Positions 43,352 through 50,981 of a stretch of DNA of 64,000 bases are shown in pieces. The stretch is from the NCBI RefSeq assembly GCF_044389085.1, contig NZ_JBIRXP010000003.1, positions 620,001-684,000 on the forward strand, given 5' to 3'. The position numbers were made by a program, and so were the translations under genes. The notes beneath the pieces are model-generated. The model had not been told where the DNA came from. It worked only from the letters and a program-made list of their open reading frames with translations, and searched no databases. How positions within the stretch are numbered: position 1 is the stretch's first letter; each line of letters opens with the position of its first letter. This DNA is from Isoptericola sp044389085 (GTDB lineage: Bacteria; Actinomycetota; Actinomycetes; Actinomycetales; Cellulomonadaceae).

Positions 43352-44217
43352 CGCGAGCGACGACCACCACCCCCGGCGGACACCACGCGGACCGGGGCGA
43401 CGACGGGGTGCCCGAGAAGGGCAGCGGCTACCGCAAGGGCCCCGTGCTGCTGCGGGGCAAGGAGATCCCCGCCCAGACCACCGACCAGCGGCTCCTCGCC
43501 GGCGGCGGCGACCCCGACTGGGTGCACTCCGACCCGTGGCGCGTGATGCGGATCCAGTCGGAGTTCGTCGAGGGCTTCGGCGCCCTCGCCGAGGTGGGCC
43601 CCGCCGTGTCGGTCTTCGGGTCGGCGCGCACGTCGCCCGACCACCCGGACTACGCGCTCGCCGTCGAGGTGGGGCGGCTGCTCGCCGAGGCCGGGTACGC
43701 CGTCATCACCGGTGGCGGCCCGGGCATCATGGAGGCCGCGAACGCCGGGGCGCACAAGGCGGGCGGCACGTCGATCGGCCTGGGCATCGAGCTGCCCTTC
43801 GAGCAGGGCATGAACCAGTACGTGAACCTGGGCGTGAACTTCCGGTACTTCTTCGCCCGCAAGACCATGTTCGTCAAGTACGCGCAGGGCTTCATCGTGC
43901 TCCCCGGGGGCTTCGGCACGTTCGACGAGCTGTTCGAGGCGCTCACGCTCGTGCAGACCCACAAGGTGACGGAGTTCCCCCTGGTGCTGGTCGGGTCCGA
44001 CTACTGGGGCGGCCTGCTGGAGTGGGTGCGCACCGCGGTCGCCGACCGGGGGATGGTCGGCCCCGCCGACGTCGACCTCATGCACCTCACGGACTCCCCG
44101 GCGGAGGCCGTCGAGTACGTGCTCGAGCGGGGCCGCGCGCTCGCCGCGTCCGAGCGCGAGGCGCTGGACGACCTCGTCGAGGACCAGCAGGAGGCCGCCG
44201 CGGCCGACGGGTCGTGA
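43348..44217 (+). CDS. LOG-family phosphoribohydrolase
   Basis: LOG proteins release cytokinin-type or other free bases from nucleoside 5'-monophosphates. The 289-residue product has the two family motifs GGGPGIMEAANAGAH and PGGFGTFDELFEAL, which build the active site. The N-terminal 40 residues are an extension (GVPEKGSGYRKGPVLLRGKE) typical of actinobacterial forms. It overlaps dapE and folP2 by 4 bases each, the same order as Rv1205-Rv1207 in M. tuberculosis. The natural substrate is not known. Confidence 0.9.
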   Translation: MTRATTTTPGGHHADRGDDGVPEKGSGYRKGPVLLRGKEIPAQTTDQRLLAGGGDPDWVHSDPWRVMRIQSEFVEGFGALAEVGPAVSVFGSARTSPDHPDYALAVEVGRLLAEAGYAVITGGGPGIMEAANAGAHKAGGTSIGLGIELPFEQGMNQYVNLGVNFRYFFARKTMFVKYAQGFIVLPGGFGTFDELFEALTLVQTHKVTEFPLVLVGSDYWGGLLEWVRTAVADRGMVGPADVDLMHLTDSPAEAVEYVLERGRALAASEREALDDLVEDQQEAAAADGS

Positions 44218-45173
44218 CCGGTCCCGTCCCGCCCCCGTCCGGCGTGCCGGCCCCGGGGACGCCGCTGGTGCTGCGCGGCCGCGAGGTCGGCCGCGGTCCC
44301 GACGGGGTGCTGCGGCCCGTCGTGATGGCGATCGTCAACCGCACCACCGACTCGTTCTACGCGCCGGCGCGCAGGCCCGACGACGGCGCCGCGCTGGACG
44401 CGGCGCACCAGGCGTGGGCGGACGGCGCGCAGATCCTCGACGTCGGGGGCGTGCGGGCCGGCGTCGGGCCGGAGGTGGACGAGGCGGAGGAGATCGGCCG
44501 GGTGGCGCCCTTCGTCGCGCGGGTGCGCGAGGCGCTGCCGGACCTGCTCGTGTCCGTGGACACGTGGCGCTCGGGCGTCGCGCGCGAGGTCGTGGCGGCG
44601 GGCGCCGACCTGGTCAACGACACCTGGGCCGGGCACGACCCGGCCCTCGTCGAGGTGGCCGGGGCCGCGGGCGTCGGCGTCGTGTGCTCGCACACCGGCG
44701 GGGCGGTGCCGCGCACCGACCCCTATCGCGTCGAGTACCCGCCGACCACCGGCGGGCCGGGGGCGGACCCGCGCGACGGCGTCCTGGACGACGTCGTCGC
44801 GACGCTGCGGGCGGCGGCCGCCCGCGCCGTCGCGTGCGGCGTCCCGCCGCGGTCGGTGCTCGTGGACCCGACGCACGACTTCGGCAAGAACACGTGGCAG
44901 TCGTTGCACCTCCTGCGCCGCACCGAGGTCCTCGCCGGGCTGGGGTTCCCGCTGCTCATGGCGCTGAGCCGCAAGGACTTCGTGGGGGAGACCCTGGACC
45001 TGCCCGCCGACGAGCGGCTCGAGGGGACCCTCGCGGCCACCGCGCTCGCCGCCTGGCAGGGGGCCACCGTGTTCCGCGCCCACGACGTGGCCGCCACCCG
45101 CCGCGTGCTCGACCTCGTCGCGGCCGTCCGCGACGAGGCTCCGCCGCGCGCGGTGCTGCGCGGCCTGGCGTGA
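44214..45173 (+). CDS. folP2: Dihydropteroate synthase homologue, FolP2 type
   Basis: The TIM-barrel pattern of dihydropteroate synthase is present: MAIVNRTTDSFYAPARRPDD, VSVDTWRSGVAREVV, DPTHDFGKNTWQSLHLLR and ALSRKDFVGETL. The pterin/pABA loop that reads GESTRPG in FolP1 reads GVRAGVGP here, and the usual KxxxHMRG is replaced by CSHTGGAVPRT. This matches the FolP2 group (Rv1207), whose dihydropteroate synthase activity was not found when tested. The 319-residue protein starts at GTG 44214, overlapping the LOG stop by 4 bases. The true substrate is unknown. Confidence 0.88.
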   Translation: MTGPVPPPSGVPAPGTPLVLRGREVGRGPDGVLRPVVMAIVNRTTDSFYAPARRPDDGAALDAAHQAWADGAQILDVGGVRAGVGPEVDEAEEIGRVAPFVARVREALPDLLVSVDTWRSGVAREVVAAGADLVNDTWAGHDPALVEVAGAAGVGVVCSHTGGAVPRTDPYRVEYPPTTGGPGADPRDGVLDDVVATLRAAAARAVACGVPPRSVLVDPTHDFGKNTWQSLHLLRRTEVLAGLGFPLLMALSRKDFVGETLDLPADERLEGTLAATALAAWQGATVFRAHDVAATRRVLDLVAAVRDEAPPRAVLRGLA

Positions 45174-45259
45174 TCGCGCCCCACCTGGCCCGGCGTCGCG
45201 GGGTCTCGCCTGTCGGCCGCGGGAGTCCGGGGTGTGGAAGTCTGGGGTGGGTTCTGACC

Positions 45260-45265
45260 TAGAAT
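45260..45265 (+). promoter_or_regulatory. Candidate -10 box of the DUF3117 gene
   Basis: TAGAAT fits TANNNT and lies 92 bases before the ATG. No convincing -35 was seen. Confidence 0.45.
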
Positions 45266-45357
45266 GGTGGGGCGCGCCTCGATCCGCCCCCGCCGACCGG
45301 TGGGCCGCGGGCAGGGGGCAGGCCGAGGAACCGGACAACGGAATGGGAGAGCCACAG

Positions 45358-45525
45358 ATGGCTGCGATGAAGCCGCGGACGGGCGACGGGCCGCTGGAGG
45401 TCACCAAGGAAGGACGCGGCATCGTCATGCGGGTCCCGCTCGAGGGTGGCGGCCGTCTGGTCGTGGAGCTGAACGCCACCGAGGCGACCGAGCTGGGCGA
45501 GGCACTCCAGGCCGTCGTCGGCTGA
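45358..45525 (+). CDS. DUF3117 small conserved protein
   Basis: This 55-residue protein reads MAAMKPRTGDGPLEVTKEGR and continues with GIVMRVPLEGGGRLVVEL and EATELGEALQAVVG. It matches closely, from memory, the near-invariant Rv1211 family of actinobacteria. ATG 45358 follows GGGAGAG. It has its own promoter candidate and a strong terminator hairpin. Very high conservation of a short basic-hydrophobic protein suggests a binding role, but no function is known. Confidence 0.93.
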   Translation: MAAMKPRTGDGPLEVTKEGRGIVMRVPLEGGGRLVVELNATEATELGEALQAVVG

Positions 45526-45545
45526 CGACCGACCCGAGCAGTACG

Positions 45546-45580
45546 GCGAGCGCCGGACGATCACGTCGTCCGGCGCTCGC
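45546..45580. terminator. Terminator hairpin after the DUF3117 gene
   Basis: A 15-base stem from GCGAGCGCCGGACGA to its exact complement encloses the loop TCACG, 20 bases after the stop. It also faces the 3' end of the minus-strand methyltransferase gene. Confidence 0.8.
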
Positions 45581-45594
45581 GGTGTCTCCTCGGT

Positions 45595-45636
45595 GTCTCC
45601 GCGAGCCGTCTCAGCGTCTCCGCGAGCTGTCTCAGC
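45595..45636. repeat. 21-base tandem repeat, two copies, touching the methyltransferase stop codon
   Basis: Two copies of 21 bases starting GTCTCCGCGAGC differ at one base. The methyltransferase stop codon (45632-45634, minus strand) lies inside the second copy. Confidence 0.85.
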
Positions 45637-46282
45637 GCCGCACGGCCAGGAGCAGCCCGTCCCCGGTCGGCGCCAGGGCCGACAGGACCCGGTCGTCGGC
45701 GCGCAGCGTGCGCCCGACGTCGCGCACGACGGTCGTGACCTCGTCGCGCCGCGCCGGGTCGGGCACGCGGCCGCCGTGCAGCGCGCCGTCCACCGCGAGG
45801 ACGCCGCCGGGGCGCAGCAGGCGCAGCCCCGCCTCGACGTACTCCGGGTAGGAGTGCGGCTCGGCCCCGACGAGGACGAGGTCGTACGCGCCGTCCGTCA
45901 GCCGGGGCAGCACGTCGGCCGGACGGCCGGGGATGGCCCGCGTGCGCGCCGGCGCGATCCCCGCCTCGGCGAAGGCCCGCTTCGCGGCTCGCTGGTGCTC
46001 GAGCTCGGCGTCGATGGTGGTGAGCACACCGTCCGCCGGCATGCCGCGCAGCAGCCACAGGGCGGCGACGCCGGTGCCCGTGCCGACCTCGACGACGGCC
46101 CGCGCGCCGAGCGCGGCGACCACGACCTGGAGCAGCGCGCCCGTGCCGGGGGAGGCGGCCCCGCAGCCGAGCTCCGCCGCGCGCTCGCGGGCGCGCAGCA
46201 GCACCTCGTCCTCGGGGACGAAGGACTCGCTGTAGGCCCAGGCTGCGGTGCGCCCGCTGCGGGCGTCGACGTCGGTGGTGAT
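45632..46282 (-). CDS. O-methyltransferase, Rv1220c type, with a probable ATC start
   Basis: This SAM-dependent methyltransferase is encoded divergently from sigE, as Rv1220c is in M. tuberculosis. The SAM loop VVEVGTGTGVAALWLLRGM, the LTTIDAELEHQRAAKRAF segment and YDLVLVGAEPHSYPEYVEAG identify the family. Homologues carry a WAY/WAH-type N-terminal helix. Here that helix (AAWAYSESFVPEDEVLLRAR) is encoded upstream of the first usual start, GTG 46204. A GGAGG at 46289-46293 lies exactly 6 bases before an ATC at 46280-46282, and no ATG, GTG, TTG or CTG occurs in frame in this stretch. I therefore extend the gene to ATC 46282 (216 residues). The alternative is a 190-residue protein from 46204. 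Confidence 0.75.
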   Translation of the reverse strand: MTTDVDARSGRTAAWAYSESFVPEDEVLLRARERAAELGCGAASPGTGALLQVVVAALGARAVVEVGTGTGVAALWLLRGMPADGVLTTIDAELEHQRAAKRAFAEAGIAPARTRAIPGRPADVLPRLTDGAYDLVLVGAEPHSYPEYVEAGLRLLRPGGVLAVDGALHGGRVPDPARRDEVTTVVRDVGRTLRADDRVLSALAPTGDGLLLAVRR

Positions 46283-46338
46283 GGCGGTCCTCCACGGCGG
46301 GGTCGCCGGCGGCGGCCGGCGCGGGTGATGCTGCCGTG

Positions 46339-46344
46339 ATCGTA
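46339..46344 (-). promoter_or_regulatory. Candidate -10 box of the methyltransferase gene
   Basis: On the minus strand TACGAT fits TANNNT and lies 56 bases before the ATC start. It sits only four bases from the GGGAAC box of the sigE promoter on the other strand. Confidence 0.5.
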
Positions 46345-46347
46345 CGC

Positions 46348-46374
46348 GGGAACGTCGCGGCGCGCCCGGACGTT
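46348..46374 (+). promoter_or_regulatory. ECF-type promoter of sigE
   Basis: GGGAAC (46348-46353) and CGTT (46371-46374) are separated by 17 bases, the pattern of actinobacterial SigE/SigH-type promoters. The predicted transcript starts a few bases before ATG 46386. This suggests autoregulation or control by another ECF sigma factor. Confidence 0.7.
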
Positions 46375-46385
46375 GCCATGGGACG

Positions 46386-47036
46386 ATGGTGACGATGACG
46401 ACCGACCCCGCACCTGTCCCGGACGCGCCCGAGGCCCCTGTCGAGGAGCCCTCGCGCGCCCGTGACGCCGCCGCGCCCGAGACGGCGTGGACCCCGCCGA
46501 CGTGGGACGAGATCGTGCGCGAGCACTCGGCGCGCGTGTACCGCCTGGCCTACCGGCTCAGCGGGAACCGGCAGGACGCCGAGGACCTCACGCAGGAGAC
46601 GTTCCTGCGGGTCTTCCGGTCGCTCTCCAGCTACACCCCGGGCACGTTCGAGGGCTGGCTGCACCGCATCACGACCAACCTGTTCCTCGACCAGGTGCGG
46701 CGCAAGAAGCGCATCCGGATGGAGGCGATGGGCGACGACGCCGCGCGCGTCGCCGCCCCCGAGGACCACGGTCGGCCCGAGCGCGGGTACGAGCACGCCA
46801 ACCTCGACCACGACGTGCAGGCCGCGCTCGACGCGCTGCGCCCCGAGTACCGGGCGGCGGTCGTGCTCTGCGACATCGAGGGCCTGAGCTACGAGGAGAT
46901 CGCCGTCACGCTGGGGATCAAGCTCGGCACGGTCCGCTCCCGCATCCACCGTGCCCGTGCGCAGCTCCGTGACGCGCTGGAGCACCGGCGCGCGGAGGTG
47001 ACCGCGCGGGACGCGAGCAGCGGGGCGGCGTCGTGA
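46386..47036 (+). CDS. sigE: ECF RNA polymerase sigma factor, SigE type
   Basis: SigE directs transcription of envelope-stress genes in actinobacteria. The 216-residue protein has region 2 (RVYRLAYRLSGNRQDAEDLT, then LHRITTNLFLDQVRRKKR) and region 4 with the helix-turn-helix EIAVTLGIKLGTVRSRIHRA. A 35-residue Pro/Ala-rich N-terminus precedes region 2. ATG 46386 or ATG 46395 could be the start. An ECF promoter lies immediately upstream. It overlaps the anti-sigma gene by 4 bases, and the order matches Rv1221-Rv1224. Confidence 0.95.
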   Translation: MVTMTTDPAPVPDAPEAPVEEPSRARDAAAPETAWTPPTWDEIVREHSARVYRLAYRLSGNRQDAEDLTQETFLRVFRSLSSYTPGTFEGWLHRITTNLFLDQVRRKKRIRMEAMGDDAARVAAPEDHGRPERGYEHANLDHDVQAALDALRPEYRAAVVLCDIEGLSYEEIAVTLGIKLGTVRSRIHRARAQLRDALEHRRAEVTARDASSGAAS

Positions 47037-48043
47037 CGGGGTACGCCGGGTCCGGGCACCTCGGGGTCTGGGTGAGCGACCTGGCCGACGGACAGCTCGA
47101 CGCGGCGACGACCGAGCGGGCGCTCGCGCACGTCGCGGGCTGCTCGCGGTGCGCCGCGGAGCTCGACGCCGCGCGGGACGCGCACCGGGCGCTCGCGGCG
47201 GCCTGCGACGTCGCCCCCGACCCGGAGCTCACGAACCGTCTGCTGGCGCTGTCGGCCTCCATCCCGTCGGCGACCGGCGACCCGCTGCGCGACCGGGGCC
47301 GCACCGCGGACTGGGAGCGGCCGCGTGCCTGGGAGCCGACGCTGTCGGGCGACCTGGGCTCCCGGCGTCGGCACCGGACCCGGCGGCTGGTCGCCGTGGG
47401 GGCGGGCGGAGTCGGCGTGCTCGGGGTCGCGCTGTTCGTGCTCGGGCAGGCACCCGTGGTGAGCCCCGACCCGTCGCGGGTCGCGGCGCTCACGCTGCTG
47501 GCGGACGCCGAGCCGGGCGGTCACGACGCGGCCGCCGGGCGTGCCGCCACGGCCGACGCCCTCGCCTGGCTGGCCGACCACGGCTGGTCGGCGCCCGCCG
47601 CGCTGCCCGACGGGTATGCCGTCACGGCGCTGCGCACCGACGGCTGCCGCGGCCCGGACGGGTCCGCCGGCGCCGTGGAGCTGGACCTCGCAGGGCCCGA
47701 CGGGGCCGCCGTCGCCTGCCTGCGGCAGGGTCGCCTGGCCGACCTGGGCGCCCCGGCCGACGGGAGCGCGGGCGGGGCGCCGGGCGCGCTCGCCGTCCAG
47801 GGCCACGAGGTGCGGGTGCTCTCCTCCGACCCGTGGCACGTGGCCTGGCAGTCGGGGGACACCGTGGTCGACGTGGCCACCGACGTGGACGCGGAGACGC
47901 TCGCCGAGCTCGTCGCGGCCTTCCCGGGCACCTCGGAGGACGACGACGCCGGCGTGCTGCACGAGATCTCGCGCGGCTGGACCACGATGACCGGAGCGAT
48001 GTCCGCAGCCATGTCCGGAGCCATGTCCGGAGCGACGAGATGA
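47033..48043 (+). CDS. rseA: Membrane anti-sigma factor (zinc-binding, RseA-like)
   Basis: This 336-residue protein would bind and silence SigE. The zinc anti-sigma motif HxxxCxxC is at His33, Cys37 and Cys40 (AHVAGCSRC), in a domain of about 60 residues. A charged linker, one membrane span (about 119-139, LVAVGAGGVGVLGVALFVLG) and an extracytoplasmic part of about 190 residues follow. The M. tuberculosis RseA has a short tail, so the long outer domain is unusual. The last 16 codons are a four-copy 12-base tandem repeat (MTGAMSAAMSGAMSGA). GTG 47033 overlaps the sigE stop. Confidence 0.85.
   Translation: MTGYAGSGHLGVWVSDLADGQLDAATTERALAHVAGCSRCAAELDAARDAHRALAAACDVAPDPELTNRLLALSASIPSATGDPLRDRGRTADWERPRAWEPTLSGDLGSRRRHRTRRLVAVGAGGVGVLGVALFVLGQAPVVSPDPSRVAALTLLADAEPGGHDAAAGRAATADALAWLADHGWSAPAALPDGYAVTALRTDGCRGPDGSAGAVELDLAGPDGAAVACLRQGRLADLGAPADGSAGGAPGALAVQGHEVRVLSSDPWHVAWQSGDTVVDVATDVDAETLAELVAAFPGTSEDDDAGVLHEISRGWTTMTGAMSAAMSGAMSGATR
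47987..48034 (+). repeat. 12-base tandem repeat, four copies, at the end of the anti-sigma gene
   Basis: Units are ATGACCGGAGCG, ATGTCCGCAGCC, ATGTCCGGAGCC and ATGTCCGGAGCG, in frame, encoding M(T/S)(G/A)A repeats. Two codons separate it from the TGA. A 12-base period keeps the frame on expansion. Confidence 0.95.
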
Positions 48044-48062
48044 CAGGAACCCTCAGGCGCCG

Positions 48063-49466
48063 ATGACCGAACCGTCCCACCCGGCCGACGACCTGTTCGC
48101 GCCGCCCGAGCCCCCGGCCCGCGCACCGGAGGCGGACCCGTACGTGCCGCCGCCGGCGGCGGCGCTGTTCCCCGCCACGGAGTCGGCCCCGCCCGTCGTA
48201 CCGGGCACCGCAGCGGCGGACGCCGCGGACCCGCCGACGTCGGCAGCCCCGTCAGCGCCGGCAGCCCCGGCAGCCCCGTCAGCGACGTCCTCCGCCACCG
48301 CGACCTCGCCGGCCACGCGCCCGGCGCGGCGCCGCCGCCCGGGAGCGGCCGCGGTCGTGGTGCTCGCGCTGGTGGCGGGGCTCGTGGGCGGCTTCGCCGG
48401 GGACCGCGTGTCGGACGCCCTCGACGACGGGAGGCCCGCGGACGCGGCGCTCCCGACGTCGGGCGGCCAGGGCACCGACCGGGGCACGGCCGCAGGCGCC
48501 ACGGCCGGTGCCGAGCGGCCCGACGGCTCGGTGGCGGCGCTCGCCGCCGACGTGCTGCCGAGCGTGGTCTCGATCCAGGTGCAGGGCGCGCACGGCGCGT
48601 CCAGCGGGTCGGGTTTCGTGCTGCGCGAGGACGGCTACATCCTCACGAACAACCACGTGGTGGCGCCCGCGGCGGGCGCGGGCGGGTCGGCCGTGGTCGT
48701 CTTCGCCGACGGCCGCGAGCGGGAGGCCGAGGTCGTGGGCCGCACCGCGGACTACGACCTGGCCGTGCTCAAGGTGGACGCCGAGGGCCTGGCGCCGCTG
48801 GTGCTCGGTGACTCCGACGCCGTCGTGGTCGGCGACCCGGTGCTCGCCGTCGGCGCGCCGCTCGGGCTGGACTCCACGGTGACGACCGGCATCGTCAGCG
48901 CGCTGCACCGGCCCGTGCAGGCGGGCGACGAGTCCGGGGGAGGGGCCGCGTCGGCGTTCATCGACGCGATCCAGACGGACGCCGCGATCAACCCGGGCAA
49001 CTCCGGCGGCCCGCTGATCGACGCCGACGGCGAGGTGGTCGGGATCAACTCCGCCATCGCCCAGCCGCCGGGCGCCCTGTCCGCCACCGGCAGCATCGGC
49101 CTCGGGTTCGCGATCCCCGCGTCCCAGGCCCGGCACACCGCCGAGCAGCTCATCGAGTCGGGGCACGCGACCTACCCGGTGATCGGGGCTCTGCTCGACA
49201 CGTCGTACGCGGGCGAGGGCGTGCAGGTCTCCTCCGCACCCCAGGAAGGGCAGCCGGCGGTGACCCCCGACGGGCCCGCGGACCGGGCCGGGATCCGGCC
49301 CGGCGACGTCATCCTGGAGATCGACGGCCGGCCGGTCACGGTGAGCGACGCGCTCATCGTGGCGATCCGCGCCCGCCAGCCGGGGGACGCGGTGACGCTG
49401 CGCGTGCGCACCGACGGCGAGGAGCGCGACGTGCGGGTGGTGCTGCAGGAGCGGGAGAGCGAATAG
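48063..49466 (+). CDS. htrA: HtrA/DegP-type membrane serine protease with PDZ domain
   Basis: This 467-residue protein degrades or refolds damaged extracytoplasmic proteins. A Pro/Ala-rich cytoplasmic stretch (1-90) precedes a membrane span (about 94-112). The catalytic triad is His198 in TNNHVV, Asp232 in ADYDLAVLK and Ser314 in NPGNSGGPL. A PDZ domain covers the C-terminal 100 residues (ADRAGIRPGDVILEIDGRPV). It follows the anti-sigma gene by 19 bases with an AGGAA, which fits the SigE stress module. Its TAG stop codon is also the first half of the tatB -10 box. Confidence 0.95.
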   Translation: MTEPSHPADDLFAPPEPPARAPEADPYVPPPAAALFPATESAPPVVPGTAAADAADPPTSAAPSAPAAPAAPSATSSATATSPATRPARRRRPGAAAVVVLALVAGLVGGFAGDRVSDALDDGRPADAALPTSGGQGTDRGTAAGATAGAERPDGSVAALAADVLPSVVSIQVQGAHGASSGSGFVLREDGYILTNNHVVAPAAGAGGSAVVVFADGREREAEVVGRTADYDLAVLKVDAEGLAPLVLGDSDAVVVGDPVLAVGAPLGLDSTVTTGIVSALHRPVQAGDESGGGAASAFIDAIQTDAAINPGNSGGPLIDADGEVVGINSAIAQPPGALSATGSIGLGFAIPASQARHTAEQLIESGHATYPVIGALLDTSYAGEGVQVSSAPQEGQPAVTPDGPADRAGIRPGDVILEIDGRPVTVSDALIVAIRARQPGDAVTLRVRTDGEERDVRVVLQERESE

Positions 49467-49469
49467 GCT
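49464..49469 (+). promoter_or_regulatory. Candidate -10 box of tatB on the htrA stop codon (leaderless)
   Basis: TAGGCT fits TANNNT; its TAG is the htrA stop codon. It ends 6 bases before GTG 49476. Confidence 0.55.
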
Positions 49470-49475
49470 GTCCGC

Positions 49476-49865
49476 GTGTTCGACATCAACGGCGGTGAGC
49501 TCATCATCATCGTGGTGCTCGCGGTCCTGCTCATCGGGCCCGAGCGCCTCCCTGGGTACGCCGCCCAGCTGGCCTCGCTCGTCAAGCGCGGCAAGCGCCT
49601 GCTGCAGGACACCAAGGCACGCGTGGACACCGAGCTGGGGCCGGAGTTCAAGGACGTCGACTGGTCGAAGCTCGACCCGCGCCAGTACGACCCGCGTCGC
49701 ATCGTGCGCGAGGCGCTCATGGACGACGACGACGCCCCCGCGGCGGGTCCCCGGGGCGCAGCGGCGGCGGGCGGCGCGGCAGCCGGAGGCGCGGTCGCGA
49801 CCGCCGCGTCCGGAGAGCGCCGCGCGGCGGCCGTGCCGGCGCCGTTCGACGACGAGGCGACGTAG
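49476..49865 (+). CDS. tatB: Twin-arginine translocase subunit TatB
   Basis: TatB is the receptor-side subunit of the Tat system, which exports folded proteins. The 129-residue protein starts VFDINGGELIIIVVLAVLLI, a membrane span with the conserved Glu at residue 8. The amphipathic segment PERLPGYAAQLASLVKRGKR and a charged region with DWSKLDPRQYDPRRI follow. The last 45 residues are Ala/Gly-rich. Position after htrA matches Rv1224. The TAG stop is unusual here. Confidence 0.9.
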   Translation: MFDINGGELIIIVVLAVLLIGPERLPGYAAQLASLVKRGKRLLQDTKARVDTELGPEFKDVDWSKLDPRQYDPRRIVREALMDDDDAPAAGPRGAAAAGGAAAGGAVATAASGERRAAAVPAPFDDEAT

Positions 49866-49900
49866 TCCGGACCGGTTTCCGGGCGGCCGGGCCGACCTGC

Positions 49901-49906
49901 CACAAT
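49901..49906 (+). promoter_or_regulatory. Candidate -10 box of trpS (leaderless)
   Basis: CACAAT is one base off TANNNT and ends 7 bases before ATG 49914. Confidence 0.35.
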
Positions 49907-49913
49907 GGACGCC

Positions 49914-50981
49914 ATGCCCGACGTCGCCACCTCACCGTCCCTCCAGCGCGGAGCGTCCGCGCCGGGACTGCCCCGCATCTTCTCCGGCATGCAGCCGACC
50001 GACGGGTCCCTGCACCTCGGGAACTACCTGGGCGCCCTGGCCCAGTGGGTGGCGCTCCAGGACGACCACGAGGCGTTGTACTGCGTCGTCGACCTGCACG
50101 CCCTGACGGTGAACCCGGACCCGGCGGCGCTGCGCGAGCGCACCCGCCGCACCGCCGCCCAGTACCTGGCCGGCGGCATCGACCCGGAGCGGTCGATCCT
50201 CTTCGTGCAGTCGCACGTGGCCGAGCACGCGGAGCTGGCGTGGCTCCTGTCCTGCCAGACCGGCTTCGGCGAGGCCGGTCGCATGACGCAGTTCAAGGAC
50301 AAGTCCGCCAAGCAGGGCTCCGAGGGCACCACGGTGGGCCTGTTCACCTACCCCGTGCTCATGGCCGCCGACATCCTGCTCTACGACACGGCCCTCGTGC
50401 CGGTGGGCGAGGACCAGCGCCAGCACCTCGAGCTCACCCGCGACCTGGCGGAGCGGCTCAACGCCCGCTTCGGCGAGGGCACCGCCGTCGTCCCCGAGGC
50501 GCACATCGTCAAGGCGGTGGCGAAGATCCAGGACCTCCAGGAGCCGACGGCCAAGATGAGCAAGTCGAACGCCGGCGGCAAGGGTGTCGTCTGGCTGCTC
50601 GAGGACCCGAAGAAGGCCGTCAAGGCGATCAAGTCGGCGGTCACCGACGCCGACGAGACGTACGGCGTGCGCTACGACCCGGCGGCCAAGCCGGGGATCT
50701 CCAACCTGCTCACGATCTTCTCGGCCGTCACGGGCCGCGGCGTCGACGAGATCGCCGCCGAGTACGACGGTCGCGGCTACGGCTACCTCAAGGTGGACCT
50801 GGCCGACGCCGTGGTCGCGTTCCTCGAGCCGTTCCAGGCGCGGGCGCAGACCTACCTGTCCGACCCGGCGCAGCTCGACAAGGTGCTCGCCGACGGGGCC
50901 GAGCGCGCGCGCGAGATCGCGCGGCCCGTGCTGGACCGGGTCTACGACCGGTTCGGCCTGCTGCCCCGAGGCGCACGGTGA
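49914..50981 (+). CDS. trpS: Tryptophanyl-tRNA synthetase
   Basis: TrpS charges tRNA-Trp. The 355-residue class I synthetase has the HIGH-type motif GSLHLGNYLGAL (His about residue 32), the Gln-rich EDQRQHLELTRDLAERL, and the KMSKS motif in TAKMSKSNAGG. Length is normal. ATG 49914 is preferred over ATG 49905 because it puts the start codon 7 bases after CACAAT. The stop overlaps the RNA ligase start by 4 bases. Confidence 0.96.
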   Translation: MPDVATSPSLQRGASAPGLPRIFSGMQPTDGSLHLGNYLGALAQWVALQDDHEALYCVVDLHALTVNPDPAALRERTRRTAAQYLAGGIDPERSILFVQSHVAEHAELAWLLSCQTGFGEAGRMTQFKDKSAKQGSEGTTVGLFTYPVLMAADILLYDTALVPVGEDQRQHLELTRDLAERLNARFGEGTAVVPEAHIVKAVAKIQDLQEPTAKMSKSNAGGKGVVWLLEDPKKAVKAIKSAVTDADETYGVRYDPAAKPGISNLLTIFSAVTGRGVDEIAAEYDGRGYGYLKVDLADAVVAFLEPFQARAQTYLSDPAQLDKVLADGAERAREIARPVLDRVYDRFGLLPRGAR

